Origin: DATKEJ01 sp963768715
GTDB taxonomy: Bacteria > Bacteroidota > Rhodothermia > Rhodothermales > DATKEJ01
NCBI GenBank assembly: GCA_963768715.1
Contig: CAVYJC010000011.1
Span: 124,001 to 188,000, forward strand
Direction of reading: 5' to 3'
DNA length: 64,000 nt
This document shows positions 56,265-64,000 of this stretch, one piece after another. Both the position numbers and the translations under genes were made by a program. Within the stretch, counting starts at the first letter, position 1, and each line of letters begins with the position of its first letter. Below the pieces are notes generated by a model. The model did no database searches. It saw only the letters and a list, made by a program, of their open reading frames with translations, and was not told where the DNA came from.

Positions 56265-56558
56265 ATGGCAGATCAAACCATCACGTGCAACGGAAGCTGT
56301 TACAACGTCGATAACGAACAGGTCGACAAGAATCCGAACTCGAACATCCAGATCGCTGCCCCGGTTGGAGCAACCCTTACCTGGGATACGGGCACGCCCG
56401 TAACGCCGCCGTTGTCTAAGGTCGTGCAGGCAGGGGGACTGGTTACGTGGGCCGTACCGGCCAATGCTGCGGCAGGCACCTACTACTACACACCGACCGG
56501 TATGGGTTGCGATACGCCTTGCTCGGGGCCGGATCGCCCATCTATGAAGGTGAGCTAG
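56265..56558 (+). CDS. Small beta-sandwich-like protein with two Cys pairs
   Basis: 97 residues: MADQTITCNGSCYNVDNEQV opens with Cys8 and Cys12, and the C-terminus TYYYTPTGMGCDTPCSGPDR carries a second CxxxC pair. The middle (AAPVGATLTWDTGTP, GGLVTWAVPANAAAGTYYYT) alternates like a cupredoxin-type beta sandwich, but no copper His is seen. There is no signal peptide. Preceded by AGAAGAGAA about 8 bases from the ATG. Its place between the kinase and a peptidase, 54 bases after the kinase, suggests a shared transcript. Role unknown. Confidence 0.65.
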   Translation: MADQTITCNGSCYNVDNEQVDKNPNSNIQIAAPVGATLTWDTGTPVTPPLSKVVQAGGLVTWAVPANAAAGTYYYTPTGMGCDTPCSGPDRPSMKVS

Positions 56559-56640
56559 TTCGAATCGAAACGCTTCGAAATGGAGACAGGAGGGCGAAGT
56601 GCGTCCTCCCGTCTCCCATTTTTGGATAGGGGAAGGATAG

Positions 56641-58653
56641 ATGCGTTCGAGCCGGAGGCACGGCTGGGTTTTCGGCCTGTCGATCTCGCTCTGCGTCGGT
56701 TCCATGGCCGGATGCGGGCAAAGGCCGGCTGTCCAATCATGCGGACAGCAGGGGAGCGATGCGTGCGATCAGATCCACGAAGTCCGGATGCGGGACGGCG
56801 CCATTCTTTCGACCAGCGTCCACCCGCTTCGGGATTCGAGTCGGTCGGTGCAGGCCGTTCCGCCGCCGAATTTCATTCCGCTTCGGCTCGACACCCTTGG
56901 CCCCTCCATCCAAAACACGTTCGCTGGGTCTAAGGAGGATACCACCATCCTCGTCACGCTTCGAGACGATCTCGTGATGCCGGTCTTTCCCGAACTGCGG
57001 ATCGATCAGCTTCGGGATTCCCCGGCGAATCAGCGGGCCCTTGCCCGGGCGGATTCTCTCGTCGTCAGCATCAAGAACGCAAGAGTCAGGGAATTTAAGG
57101 AGACGTTCGATTCTCTCCGCACACTCGACGTCGAGGTCTTGGAGTCGTTCTGGCTCATCAACACGATGCTCGTCAGCGTTCCGAAGGAGAATCTGGCGAA
57201 GATCTACGCGATAGACGGAGTTGACTTCGTCGACCCACAGTTTCAATCGGATCGGCCGCCGAGAGGACGGTCGATGGATACGCTCATCGCCTCGATCAAT
57301 CATCAGCTTCGGGAGTCGAGTCGTCCGGATGCGGCTCCGGTCTCCGCCGGCCGAAGGGCCATATCCAGCGATCCATATTTCGATTTCACCGATCTGGGCC
57401 GGGGGTGGATTGGTCTGCTCGATACCGGCGTGCTCTTCAGTCATTTTCAGTTCAACTCTCCTACCGTGATTGGTCGCGAAGGGGACTGCGTGAACGGAGG
57501 AGCCGAATGCATGACGCGAACGACCGACTTCAATCCGTATGAGGCCTGCGGAGATTTTCCACATGGAACGTCGAGTGCCGCCATCATGGTTGCGAATACG
57601 AACCAGGGCGACTCTCTACGCGGCGTGACCCGGGCCACGCTCGACAGCTACCGCGTCTATGCCTGCGACTCGGCAATTCCACCCGAGACACATCCCGTGG
57701 TCGTTCTGGACTATGCAGCCGTCGTTCGCGGTTTCCAGGCGGCGGTTGCGTCGCTCGACAAAGTGATTGTCGCCGAGATTCAGGGCGTCTCGACAAAGCC
57801 GGTCAAGAAGGACGGACGATGGACGGTCGAGTATGAATCGTATCTCCATGGGATCTTGTCTCGCGCCGCCAACAATGCTTTTGATGCCGGCGCGGCGGTT
57901 GTTGGTTCCGTTGGCGACAGTTGGGAATTTGTGACCCAACCCGGAATTGCCAACAAGGTTATTGGCGTTGGATCCGTAAATGTGACGACCGGTCAGACTG
58001 AGGTGAACGGGCAGGGAAGGGGCCCGACGCCTGATGGTCGGATCAAACCCGATGTACAGGGTCCGACGGAGACGGTGACGGCGAGCGGATTGACAAGTAC
58101 GTGGCTTCATCTGCACGGCAATACGAGTGGTGCACTACCGTACGTCGCCGGTGCGGCCGTGCTTCTGCGGAACTGGCTCAAATACACGAGCGCTGTCGAT
58201 ACGGCGTCATGGGAGGAGCGTTCGGTTGATCCCGGTCAGGTGTATGCGCAGCTGATGCTGTCAGGAAGTCAGGCCTATCCGTTCAGCGACACGACCGGCG
58301 CCGGATTGATCCGCCTTCCTGATCTCGACGGAACGGGCTACTGGGGCAAGACCCAGATCGACAGTACCGGAGTTACGATCGACATTCCACTCGTCGCGGA
58401 TGACGAGACCAATACGCTTGACGCGGCGCTGTGGTGGCCCAAGAGGTTCGGTCCACCCCACAACTTCCTTGCCCTCTACCTGATAGACCCCGACGGCGAG
58501 GAGAGAGCCGCGAGTCTGCACGAAACGAGCGTATTCCAGCGCGCGCGAGTCACGAATGTGGACAAGCCGGGACGATGGGTGCTCCGTGTACAGGGACGTC
58601 TTGTGCCGACCGGACCTCAAGTCGTCTACTGGAGTGCGCACCTTGGTCGGTGA
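56641..58653 (+). CDS. Subtilisin-family (S8) peptidase lipoprotein with altered oxyanion site
   Basis: 670 residues. The lipoprotein signal ends at GSMAGC (Cys25). An inhibitor-like propeptide region (ESFWLINTMLVSVPKENL, IDGVDFVDPQ) precedes the protease. Catalytic Asp is in IGLLDTGVLFS, His in DFPHGTSSAAIM and Ser in GNTSGALPYVAGAAVLL. The oxyanion-hole Asn, normally in an AAGN loop, appears as Asp in GAAVVGSVGDSWE, so activity may be weak or changed. The end (SLHETSVFQRARV, GRWVLRVQGRL) resembles a P-domain-like beta sandwich. AGGGGAAGG just upstream is a strong ribosome binding site. Likely surface-anchored. Confidence 0.75.
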   Translation: MRSSRRHGWVFGLSISLCVGSMAGCGQRPAVQSCGQQGSDACDQIHEVRMRDGAILSTSVHPLRDSSRSVQAVPPPNFIPLRLDTLGPSIQNTFAGSKEDTTILVTLRDDLVMPVFPELRIDQLRDSPANQRALARADSLVVSIKNARVREFKETFDSLRTLDVEVLESFWLINTMLVSVPKENLAKIYAIDGVDFVDPQFQSDRPPRGRSMDTLIASINHQLRESSRPDAAPVSAGRRAISSDPYFDFTDLGRGWIGLLDTGVLFSHFQFNSPTVIGREGDCVNGGAECMTRTTDFNPYEACGDFPHGTSSAAIMVANTNQGDSLRGVTRATLDSYRVYACDSAIPPETHPVVVLDYAAVVRGFQAAVASLDKVIVAEIQGVSTKPVKKDGRWTVEYESYLHGILSRAANNAFDAGAAVVGSVGDSWEFVTQPGIANKVIGVGSVNVTTGQTEVNGQGRGPTPDGRIKPDVQGPTETVTASGLTSTWLHLHGNTSGALPYVAGAAVLLRNWLKYTSAVDTASWEERSVDPGQVYAQLMLSGSQAYPFSDTTGAGLIRLPDLDGTGYWGKTQIDSTGVTIDIPLVADDETNTLDAALWWPKRFGPPHNFLALYLIDPDGEERAASLHETSVFQRARVTNVDKPGRWVLRVQGRLVPTGPQVVYWSAHLGR

Positions 58654-58841
58654 AGGCGCATCGCATGTCGTTGAGCCCAATATCATCGTCTGTCCGGATT
58701 TGGTAGTTTCTTACGCGATAGATATATAGTGATGGTTGGCGGGTTCGACGACTTCCCCTCCTGGTTTCGAGCCCAGCCTGCCAGATCCACCCTGCAGTCC
58801 TTTTTTTCTCAGGCGCAACCCCAGAACACCGCTGAAAACAT

Positions 58842-60287
58842 ATGACCCCAATCGCTCGAAACATCCTGTCAACGTTCGTCTTCCTGGTGCTGATTCCCGG
58901 CGTGGTCCGCGCCCAGGAGGAGACTGTTCAACAAGAAACGAGCTTCTCGACGCAGGCTGCGGCCGCGACGATACCTCAGTCTATTTCGTATCAGGGCTAT
59001 CTGTTAGATCATGGCAGTCCTGCCGACGGAACCTACGATTTCGAAGTTGCACTCTACTCCGTTCCTGGTGGAGGATCGGCACTCGCTACGACGACGGTGG
59101 GTGACCAGGCGGTAGCAAACGGATCGTTTGACCTGTCGCTCGATTTTGGGAGCAGCTACTTTTGGCAGGAAGCTCGGTATCTGGAACTAAGGGTCAGGGA
59201 TGGCGCATCGGGTGGCGCCTACGATATCATCAGTCCGAGATCCCCGGTTCTGGGCGCCCCGTTGGCGCTGTCGCTCCCGAATGTCTTTTCCGACCCCAGT
59301 TTGCCGTTCGTCGGCGTGGGAAGATCGAACAGGCTCACCACCGCGGAGGTCTTCGGTTTGCAGTCACCGGCCTCTGGTTCCAGCGACTTCGGGGGGATGT
59401 ACATCAACACAGCGGGAGCTCAGTCCAAGCCCTTTTATGGCTACGCCAACAATGGAGCGGTGAAGGCCTATCACTACGTGGAAGGGCTGACCGGCAAATG
59501 GCACCTTCTCGTCGGAGCGATCCGACTTACAGTACAGCCCAACGGCAATGTTGGCATCGGCGTAACCTCGCCCGAAGAACTCCTCCATGTTGATGGGCCG
59601 GACGCAGACATCCTCGTTGGCAGTTCCTCCGCGCAACATATTCTGGTAGAGGGGAAGTCGTCGATAGGATCGGCCCTTCGACTCTACAACACGGCCAATA
59701 CGCAGACAATCTCTCTGGCTGCAGAAGAGGTCAGCGGACAGGGTTCCTCCGTTTCGCTCTTCAATGCCTTGGGTACGAAGACCATCGAACTCGATGCAGA
59801 TTTCGGTGCCGGTACGGGCAACCCGGGTCGTGTGATCACGGACGAACTTGAACTCAACGGTTCTGATCTCGCCGAGAATTTCGATGTCGCACCCGCCGGG
59901 GACTTGTTGACGCCGGCTCCGGGCATGGTTGTGAGCATCGATTCCGACCATCCCGGGGGCCTGATGGTGAGCAGCAAGCCGTACGATCATGCCGTTATCG
60001 GAATAATCAGTGGCGCCGGCGACGTACGTCCCGGCATTTACATGGGCCAGGAGGGCACCCTGGCCGATGGTGAGCATCCGGTAGCCGTGGCCGGAAGGGT
60101 CTACGTGCTCGCCGATGCAAGTCACGGAGCGATCGCACCGGGGGACATGCTGACCACGTCCAGTACGCCCGGTCATGCAATGGTAGTCTCCGACCGCGAT
60201 CGGGCACGAGGAGCCGTCATCGGGAAGGCGATGACGCCTCTCGATGAGGGGACCGGGTTGGTGCTCCTGTTCGTGGCGCTGCAATAG
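58842..60287 (+). CDS. Secreted fibre-like protein with tail-fibre-type C-terminal domain
   Basis: 481 residues with a signal peptide (MTPIARNILSTFVFLVLIPG... VRAQ). The N-terminal part (ISYQGYLLDHGSPADGTYDF, LELRVRDGASGG) is a domain common to secreted fibre-like proteins. The middle (IRLTVQPNGNVGIGVTSPEE then LLHVDG) carries the tail-fibre NVGIGT-like motif. The C-terminal region (SDLAENFDVAPAGD, AVIGIISGAGDVRPGIYMGQ, MLTTSSTPGHAMVVSD) is found at the ends of many bacterial fibre proteins and may trimerise. It forms part of the kinase-headed run. Confidence 0.7.
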   Translation: MTPIARNILSTFVFLVLIPGVVRAQEETVQQETSFSTQAAAATIPQSISYQGYLLDHGSPADGTYDFEVALYSVPGGGSALATTTVGDQAVANGSFDLSLDFGSSYFWQEARYLELRVRDGASGGAYDIISPRSPVLGAPLALSLPNVFSDPSLPFVGVGRSNRLTTAEVFGLQSPASGSSDFGGMYINTAGAQSKPFYGYANNGAVKAYHYVEGLTGKWHLLVGAIRLTVQPNGNVGIGVTSPEELLHVDGPDADILVGSSSAQHILVEGKSSIGSALRLYNTANTQTISLAAEEVSGQGSSVSLFNALGTKTIELDADFGAGTGNPGRVITDELELNGSDLAENFDVAPAGDLLTPAPGMVVSIDSDHPGGLMVSSKPYDHAVIGIISGAGDVRPGIYMGQEGTLADGEHPVAVAGRVYVLADASHGAIAPGDMLTTSSTPGHAMVVSDRDRARGAVIGKAMTPLDEGTGLVLLFVALQ

Positions 60288-60299
60288 GGGAGGAGTGAC

Positions 60300-62381
60300 A
60301 TGAGACGTTTCCTGACTAACGTGGCGCTAGCCTTCCTGACTGCCTTCGTCCTGACGTGTGGGGTAGAGTCGGCAGCGGCTCAGGCTGGACAGAGTCGCAC
60401 CGGTGGCACAGGATCGATGGTCGCCGAACATACTCCGGTTCCAGGTCGGGGAATCTACAGGACGATGCCGCACCGGCCGGCCGGTCTGGCCCTTCCCGAC
60501 GAAGCGCGACAACGGATCGAGATTCCGTTCGATTCAGCCCTGATCGGGGTCGATATCGCTCCGGAAGATCCGCCGCTCGAGGCCGGACCTGAACCCGGTT
60601 CGCTCTCGAAATCTCAAGATCTGCAGGCTGCGGGTGATTTCATACAGTTTCGCAATACGAACATCGATCCCGACTCGGCGGCGGCCGCTGGAAGGTTCAC
60701 GCAAACGTCGGACGTCGACGAACCAAGTCTGGCAATGAACGGCCGGGTCGTCTTTTACACGGGTAACTGGTTTGCAGGTGTGTCCGGCGACGGTGGCCAA
60801 TCATTCCGGTATCTCGATCCATTCGACAACCTGCCGGTAGACGGCAGCCTCGACACGCCGCCGAATTCCGGTGCGTTTTGTTGCGACCAGGTCGTCCAGT
60901 ACGAACCCTCGAGAGGACTAATGATCTGGGTCGCGCAGTATTCAAAGAGTGGGGAGAACCCTCTCGTCGATTCCAACGTGACGCGATTGGTCGTTGCCAA
61001 CAGCCAGGAGGATGTGCTTAACAACAACTGGTTCTGGTGGAATCTAGATCCGACGGACTTCGGGCTGCCGTCGGTTGGTGTTTGGTTTGATTTTCCAGAC
61101 ATCGCATTTACCGAAGAGTATCTCTACTTCACGACGAACGTGTTCAATATCGTGGCGCCAAATCCTCCGACGGATCCAACGGGCAAAGACACATACAACA
61201 CGACGGTGATTGCGAGATTCCCGCTTGACGAGATTGCAGACGGCGGCAATACCTCATGGCGCTACTGGAACCGCTCGGTTGGTACGATTCGGCCGGTCCA
61301 GGGTGCTGCGTCGACGATGTACCTGGGTGCGCAGGTGGATAACAACACCGTGCGCGTCTATGAGGTCGCCGACAATTCGATCACGCTGAGTTCCCATGAC
61401 ATTGACCACGCCGGATTCAATACACTGAGCGGACAGAACGACGTCATGACGGCTCCTTGCTCCGATGGAACCGACATGGCGCAGCGTGCGGGTACCAGAA
61501 TACTCGGCGCCTGGTATTCTCCGACGTCCGACGAGGTCGGCCTGATGTGGAATGCCGACGAATCGGATGGAGCCGGCGACGTGAGCACCTCCTACCCCTA
61601 TCCGTACGTCCGGATTCTGCGCATCGATGCGTCGACCTGGGCCGTCAATCAGCAGCGATCGATCTACAATACCAACTACGCCTGGATGTACCCCTCCGTC
61701 GCCGTGAACGACCGTGGCCATATCGGTGGGACAATGGCTTCAGGATGTGGAACGACGGCGACATGGCCTCGCGCCTCGGCCTGGATCGTGGATGACTACA
61801 ATACAACGCCGTTTCCTAGCCTGAGTGATCTCGAGGTCTCGACGTTTGCAACCAGCAACGACGGTCCCAACGGTAACCAGTGGGGTGATTATCTCACCAC
61901 CCGCCGGAACTTCCCCTATGAGAACTCCTGGGTGGGAAGCGGCTTCCGGTTGACCGGAGGCGGGAATCCGGGCGACGTCGTGCCTGAATTCATCTGGTTT
62001 GGACGCGAGCGTGACACACCTCCGGCCACGAACGTCATCTACGTTGACAAAACGTATACGGCGGGATATGAGGTAGGAACGCTTTCGAAGCCCTACAATA
62101 CGGTCGACGAGGGCTCTGTCGCCCTCCAGCCCGGAGACTTGCTGCGGATCGAACAGAATACGTACGGCGAAAACCCGCTGTTTAATACCCAGGCCAACGT
62201 CGAGAATCGAAACGGGGTGGTCGTTATTCAGGGTCCCACCGCATCAGGGATCGCACCCGCGGATCGGGTGGATGCGGGCGCCGCGGACGAAGTCTCCGAT
62301 TCCGAGTCGACGCGCCGACCCGGCCGGGAGCCGGCTTCCGAAGAGGAGCGCAAGGCAGCGGAAGAGAAACCCAGGGAGTAG
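60300..62381 (+). CDS. Secreted beta-propeller protein with acidic/basic C-terminal tail
   Basis: 693 residues, 12 bases after the previous gene, with a strong GGGGAGGAG ribosome binding site. Signal peptide MRRFLTNVALAFLTAFVLTC... ends near AAAQ. The body has propeller-like features (DEPSLAMNGRVVFYTGNWFA then GVSGDGGQSF, an Asp-box-like motif; YAWMYPSVAVNDRGHIGG). A short parallel-beta-helix start (IYVDKTYTAGYEVGTLSKPY) follows. The C-terminus (RREPASEEERKAAEEKPRE-like) is highly charged. No T9SS domain is seen, so export beyond the periplasm is uncertain. Confidence 0.7.
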   Translation: MRRFLTNVALAFLTAFVLTCGVESAAAQAGQSRTGGTGSMVAEHTPVPGRGIYRTMPHRPAGLALPDEARQRIEIPFDSALIGVDIAPEDPPLEAGPEPGSLSKSQDLQAAGDFIQFRNTNIDPDSAAAAGRFTQTSDVDEPSLAMNGRVVFYTGNWFAGVSGDGGQSFRYLDPFDNLPVDGSLDTPPNSGAFCCDQVVQYEPSRGLMIWVAQYSKSGENPLVDSNVTRLVVANSQEDVLNNNWFWWNLDPTDFGLPSVGVWFDFPDIAFTEEYLYFTTNVFNIVAPNPPTDPTGKDTYNTTVIARFPLDEIADGGNTSWRYWNRSVGTIRPVQGAASTMYLGAQVDNNTVRVYEVADNSITLSSHDIDHAGFNTLSGQNDVMTAPCSDGTDMAQRAGTRILGAWYSPTSDEVGLMWNADESDGAGDVSTSYPYPYVRILRIDASTWAVNQQRSIYNTNYAWMYPSVAVNDRGHIGGTMASGCGTTATWPRASAWIVDDYNTTPFPSLSDLEVSTFATSNDGPNGNQWGDYLTTRRNFPYENSWVGSGFRLTGGGNPGDVVPEFIWFGRERDTPPATNVIYVDKTYTAGYEVGTLSKPYNTVDEGSVALQPGDLLRIEQNTYGENPLFNTQANVENRNGVVVIQGPTASGIAPADRVDAGAADEVSDSESTRRPGREPASEEERKAAEEKPRE

Positions 62382-62426
62382 CCCTCGGTAGGGTTCCTCA
62401 GTACGAGGTAGGTGGCCCGAGTTCGC

Positions 62427-64000
62427 TCAGCGTCTCTGCTTCAATCTCGCAAGTTCACCCAGTGCCAGATCCTGCGTCGCGTTTGGATGCTTCCCGTACT
62501 GAAGTGATTTCTCCAGGTAGGAGACGGCAAGTATCGTGTCCGGGGCGGGGTACTCGAGGTTGCGGCCGAAGTCGAACAGGTAGGCCATTCCGACCAGTGC
62601 ATAGCCTGAGGCACTTTCCCACAGAGAGTCGCGCTCGTTGCCGAAACGTCGATTCAAAAGGTCGCTCTCAGACCGCCGGCCAAGAAAGAACTCGACGATG
62701 TCGTTACTGAACCCGGTCTCATCGGTCGGCGGCACCGTCCTGGTGTACTCCAGATACGACTCCAATGGCCGGTAGGCATCCTGCGGTCCTCCACTTCGGT
62801 GGAGTGCCATTGCGTAGCGAATGTAGTTGCTTGCACTTGCCGGAAATGCTGCGATCGCTCGTTCGAAATGCGGGAACGACTCCTCGTATCGTCCGGACAG
62901 GTATAGCGTTATGGCCAACTCAGCATCTCTGGATGGATCACCGGGGGCAAACTGAAGGTAGCGTCGGGCATGGAATACCGCGCCATCATTTCTGCCGAGA
63001 CATCGAAAGATCTCCATCAAGTTCCTGTCTCCGAATGCCGGATCGTCGACCCTGTACTCTTCTACAACTTGCTCAGCCTGGATTGGCATCCTTCCGTGTG
63101 AGTAGGCTTCTGCCAGCTTGGACGTGGATTCCGCAGAGCGCCCGGATCTCAATATTCCAGCTTTGTAGGCGGCAATCGCATCGTCGTAGCGACCGAGGCG
63201 CATGTAGGTATCACCTAATCTGCTGTAGTCCGACCATTTTGGATTGGTGCTCGCCAGGATGGCGAGACTCGTGGCCTGAGCCGCTCCCGTCAGGTTCCCG
63301 CCCTGGAGAAACCAGTCGCTTTCCATTCTGTGCCCCATTGCAGGGTCAACGATGACCAATCTGGCCACAACCGCGTTTGCGCTGTCCGCATTTCCAGTCT
63401 TTCGGTAGAAGCGCGCCAGCATTCTCAGCGGTTCGGAGGACACCGGTTTCTGGATAACCAGCTCGTGAAGAAGCGACTCCGCCTCTCTTTTCCGACCTTG
63501 CAACACGTAAACATCGGCGAGAATGCCATACCACGCGGTCTCTGACACGTGGTCTTTGATCAGACCGGAAAGCAGCACCTCTGCTTTCCGGTAGGCGCCG
63601 AGGGCGGCATATCGCCTGGCGAGGGCAACGGCGATATCGTGTTTCATGCCGCCGTGAGCAACATCATAGGCTTGTTCAAATTGCGTCGTCGCCGCAGACT
63701 CGTTCCCGCCCAAATGCTCCAGGTTTGCGAGCTGCAGGTGGGCGTAGGCGTACCCGGCGTCAACGGCTATCGCCTTGTGCGCCATCGCCATTGCGCCAGG
63801 TTGATCTTCGGTGACAGCGAGGAGCATAGAATAGATTGACCACAATCCGGGTTGGTCAGGGAAAGACCGCGTGGACCATTGGAGATACTCCCGGGCTTCG
63901 GACGTACGGCCAAGAGCAACTAACGAGCGCGCCATCAGTTCAGCCATTCCGGCACGAACTGAATCGTCCTTAATCACGAGCAGGGCTGTCTCAGGTCGAT
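62427..64000 (-). CDS. TPR-repeat protein, 5' partial
   Basis: The frame is open to the window edge (RPETALLVIKDDSVRAG...), so the start and any N-terminal domain lie outside. At least twelve TPR-like helix pairs are visible (HLQLANLEHLGGNESAATTQ, YSRLGDTYMRLGRYDDAIAA, ESFPHFERAIAAFPASASNY). The end VSYLEKSLQYGKHPNATQDL then ALGELARLKQRR resembles kinase-TPR tails, so it may be a third kinase-TPR protein transcribed towards the operon. Confidence 0.7.
   Translation of the reverse strand, partial: RPETALLVIKDDSVRAGMAELMARSLVALGRTSEAREYLQWSTRSFPDQPGLWSIYSMLLAVTEDQPGAMAMAHKAIAVDAGYAYAHLQLANLEHLGGNESAATTQFEQAYDVAHGGMKHDIAVALARRYAALGAYRKAEVLLSGLIKDHVSETAWYGILADVYVLQGRKREAESLLHELVIQKPVSSEPLRMLARFYRKTGNADSANAVVARLVIVDPAMGHRMESDWFLQGGNLTGAAQATSLAILASTNPKWSDYSRLGDTYMRLGRYDDAIAAYKAGILRSGRSAESTSKLAEAYSHGRMPIQAEQVVEEYRVDDPAFGDRNLMEIFRCLGRNDGAVFHARRYLQFAPGDPSRDAELAITLYLSGRYEESFPHFERAIAAFPASASNYIRYAMALHRSGGPQDAYRPLESYLEYTRTVPPTDETGFSNDIVEFFLGRRSESDLLNRRFGNERDSLWESASGYALVGMAYLFDFGRNLEYPAPDTILAVSYLEKSLQYGKHPNATQDLALGELARLKQRR

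Overview
The window reads as a stretch of a free-living, GC-rich Bacteroidota-type genome, most likely from the Rhodothermia/Balneolia side of the FCB group. The evidence is indirect. Five secreted proteins end in a type IX secretion (T9SS) sorting domain with a YPNPF-like motif. There are FG-GAP/VCBS and cadherin-like surface proteins, Ser/Thr kinases fused to TPR tails, an OPT transporter, and one TAnnTTT-type promoter. No rRNA, tRNA or ribosomal protein gene was found, so the assignment rests on protein style alone.

Layout. 0-5 kb: a heparinase II/III-type polysaccharide lyase overlapping an (alpha/alpha)6 glycoside hydrolase. Both ORFs carry what look like inserted palindromic repeats. 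5-7 kb: a small membrane protein, a TPR remnant and a PIN/Phd toxin-antitoxin pair. 7-13 kb: a giant beta-helix T9SS protein and a LacI regulator with a matching operator. 13-21 kb: small metabolic genes (DUF1801, PhyH dioxygenase, SDR, two DHFR-like reductases, an AlkZ-related protein), a nucleotidyltransferase pair, and remnants of DinB and a GH115-like C-terminus. 21-30 kb: a duplicated HigBA locus, an ExeM-type nuclease, a sialidase-like lipoprotein, a secreted protein resembling the T4 gp19 tail tube, and an FG-GAP protein. 30-36 kb: OPT transporter with a small membrane partner, VapBC, an XRE locus and two membrane/NAD-binding genes. 36-45 kb: VCBS and cadherin-like surface proteins, a secreted lactonase-fold protein and a VWA protein. 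45.2-47.6 kb: a repeat array surrounding a Y1 (IS200-like/RAYT-like) transposase. 47.6-64 kb: an amidase, two kinase-TPR proteins, VapBC, a URO-D-like protein, a kinase-headed co-directional run of five genes, and a TPR protein that leaves the window.

The most unusual content is the repeat biology. A structured ~145-base element is present in seven full and four truncated copies around a small HUH transposase. A diverged antisense copy, with base changes that preserve hairpin pairing, lies in frame inside the heparinase ORF about 44 kb away. At least three other repeat families occur: TGTCATCCC elements inside a CDS, CGTAGG-flanked REP hairpins, and a cluster of perfect palindromes. Many gene borders also carry 7-14 base micro-tandem repeats like cyanobacterial STRRs.

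About ten genes contain frameshifts, several with two or three. These could be uncorrected sequencing indels or real decay, so reading frames in those genes are provisional. All functional calls are from motif recognition by eye; no database search was run.
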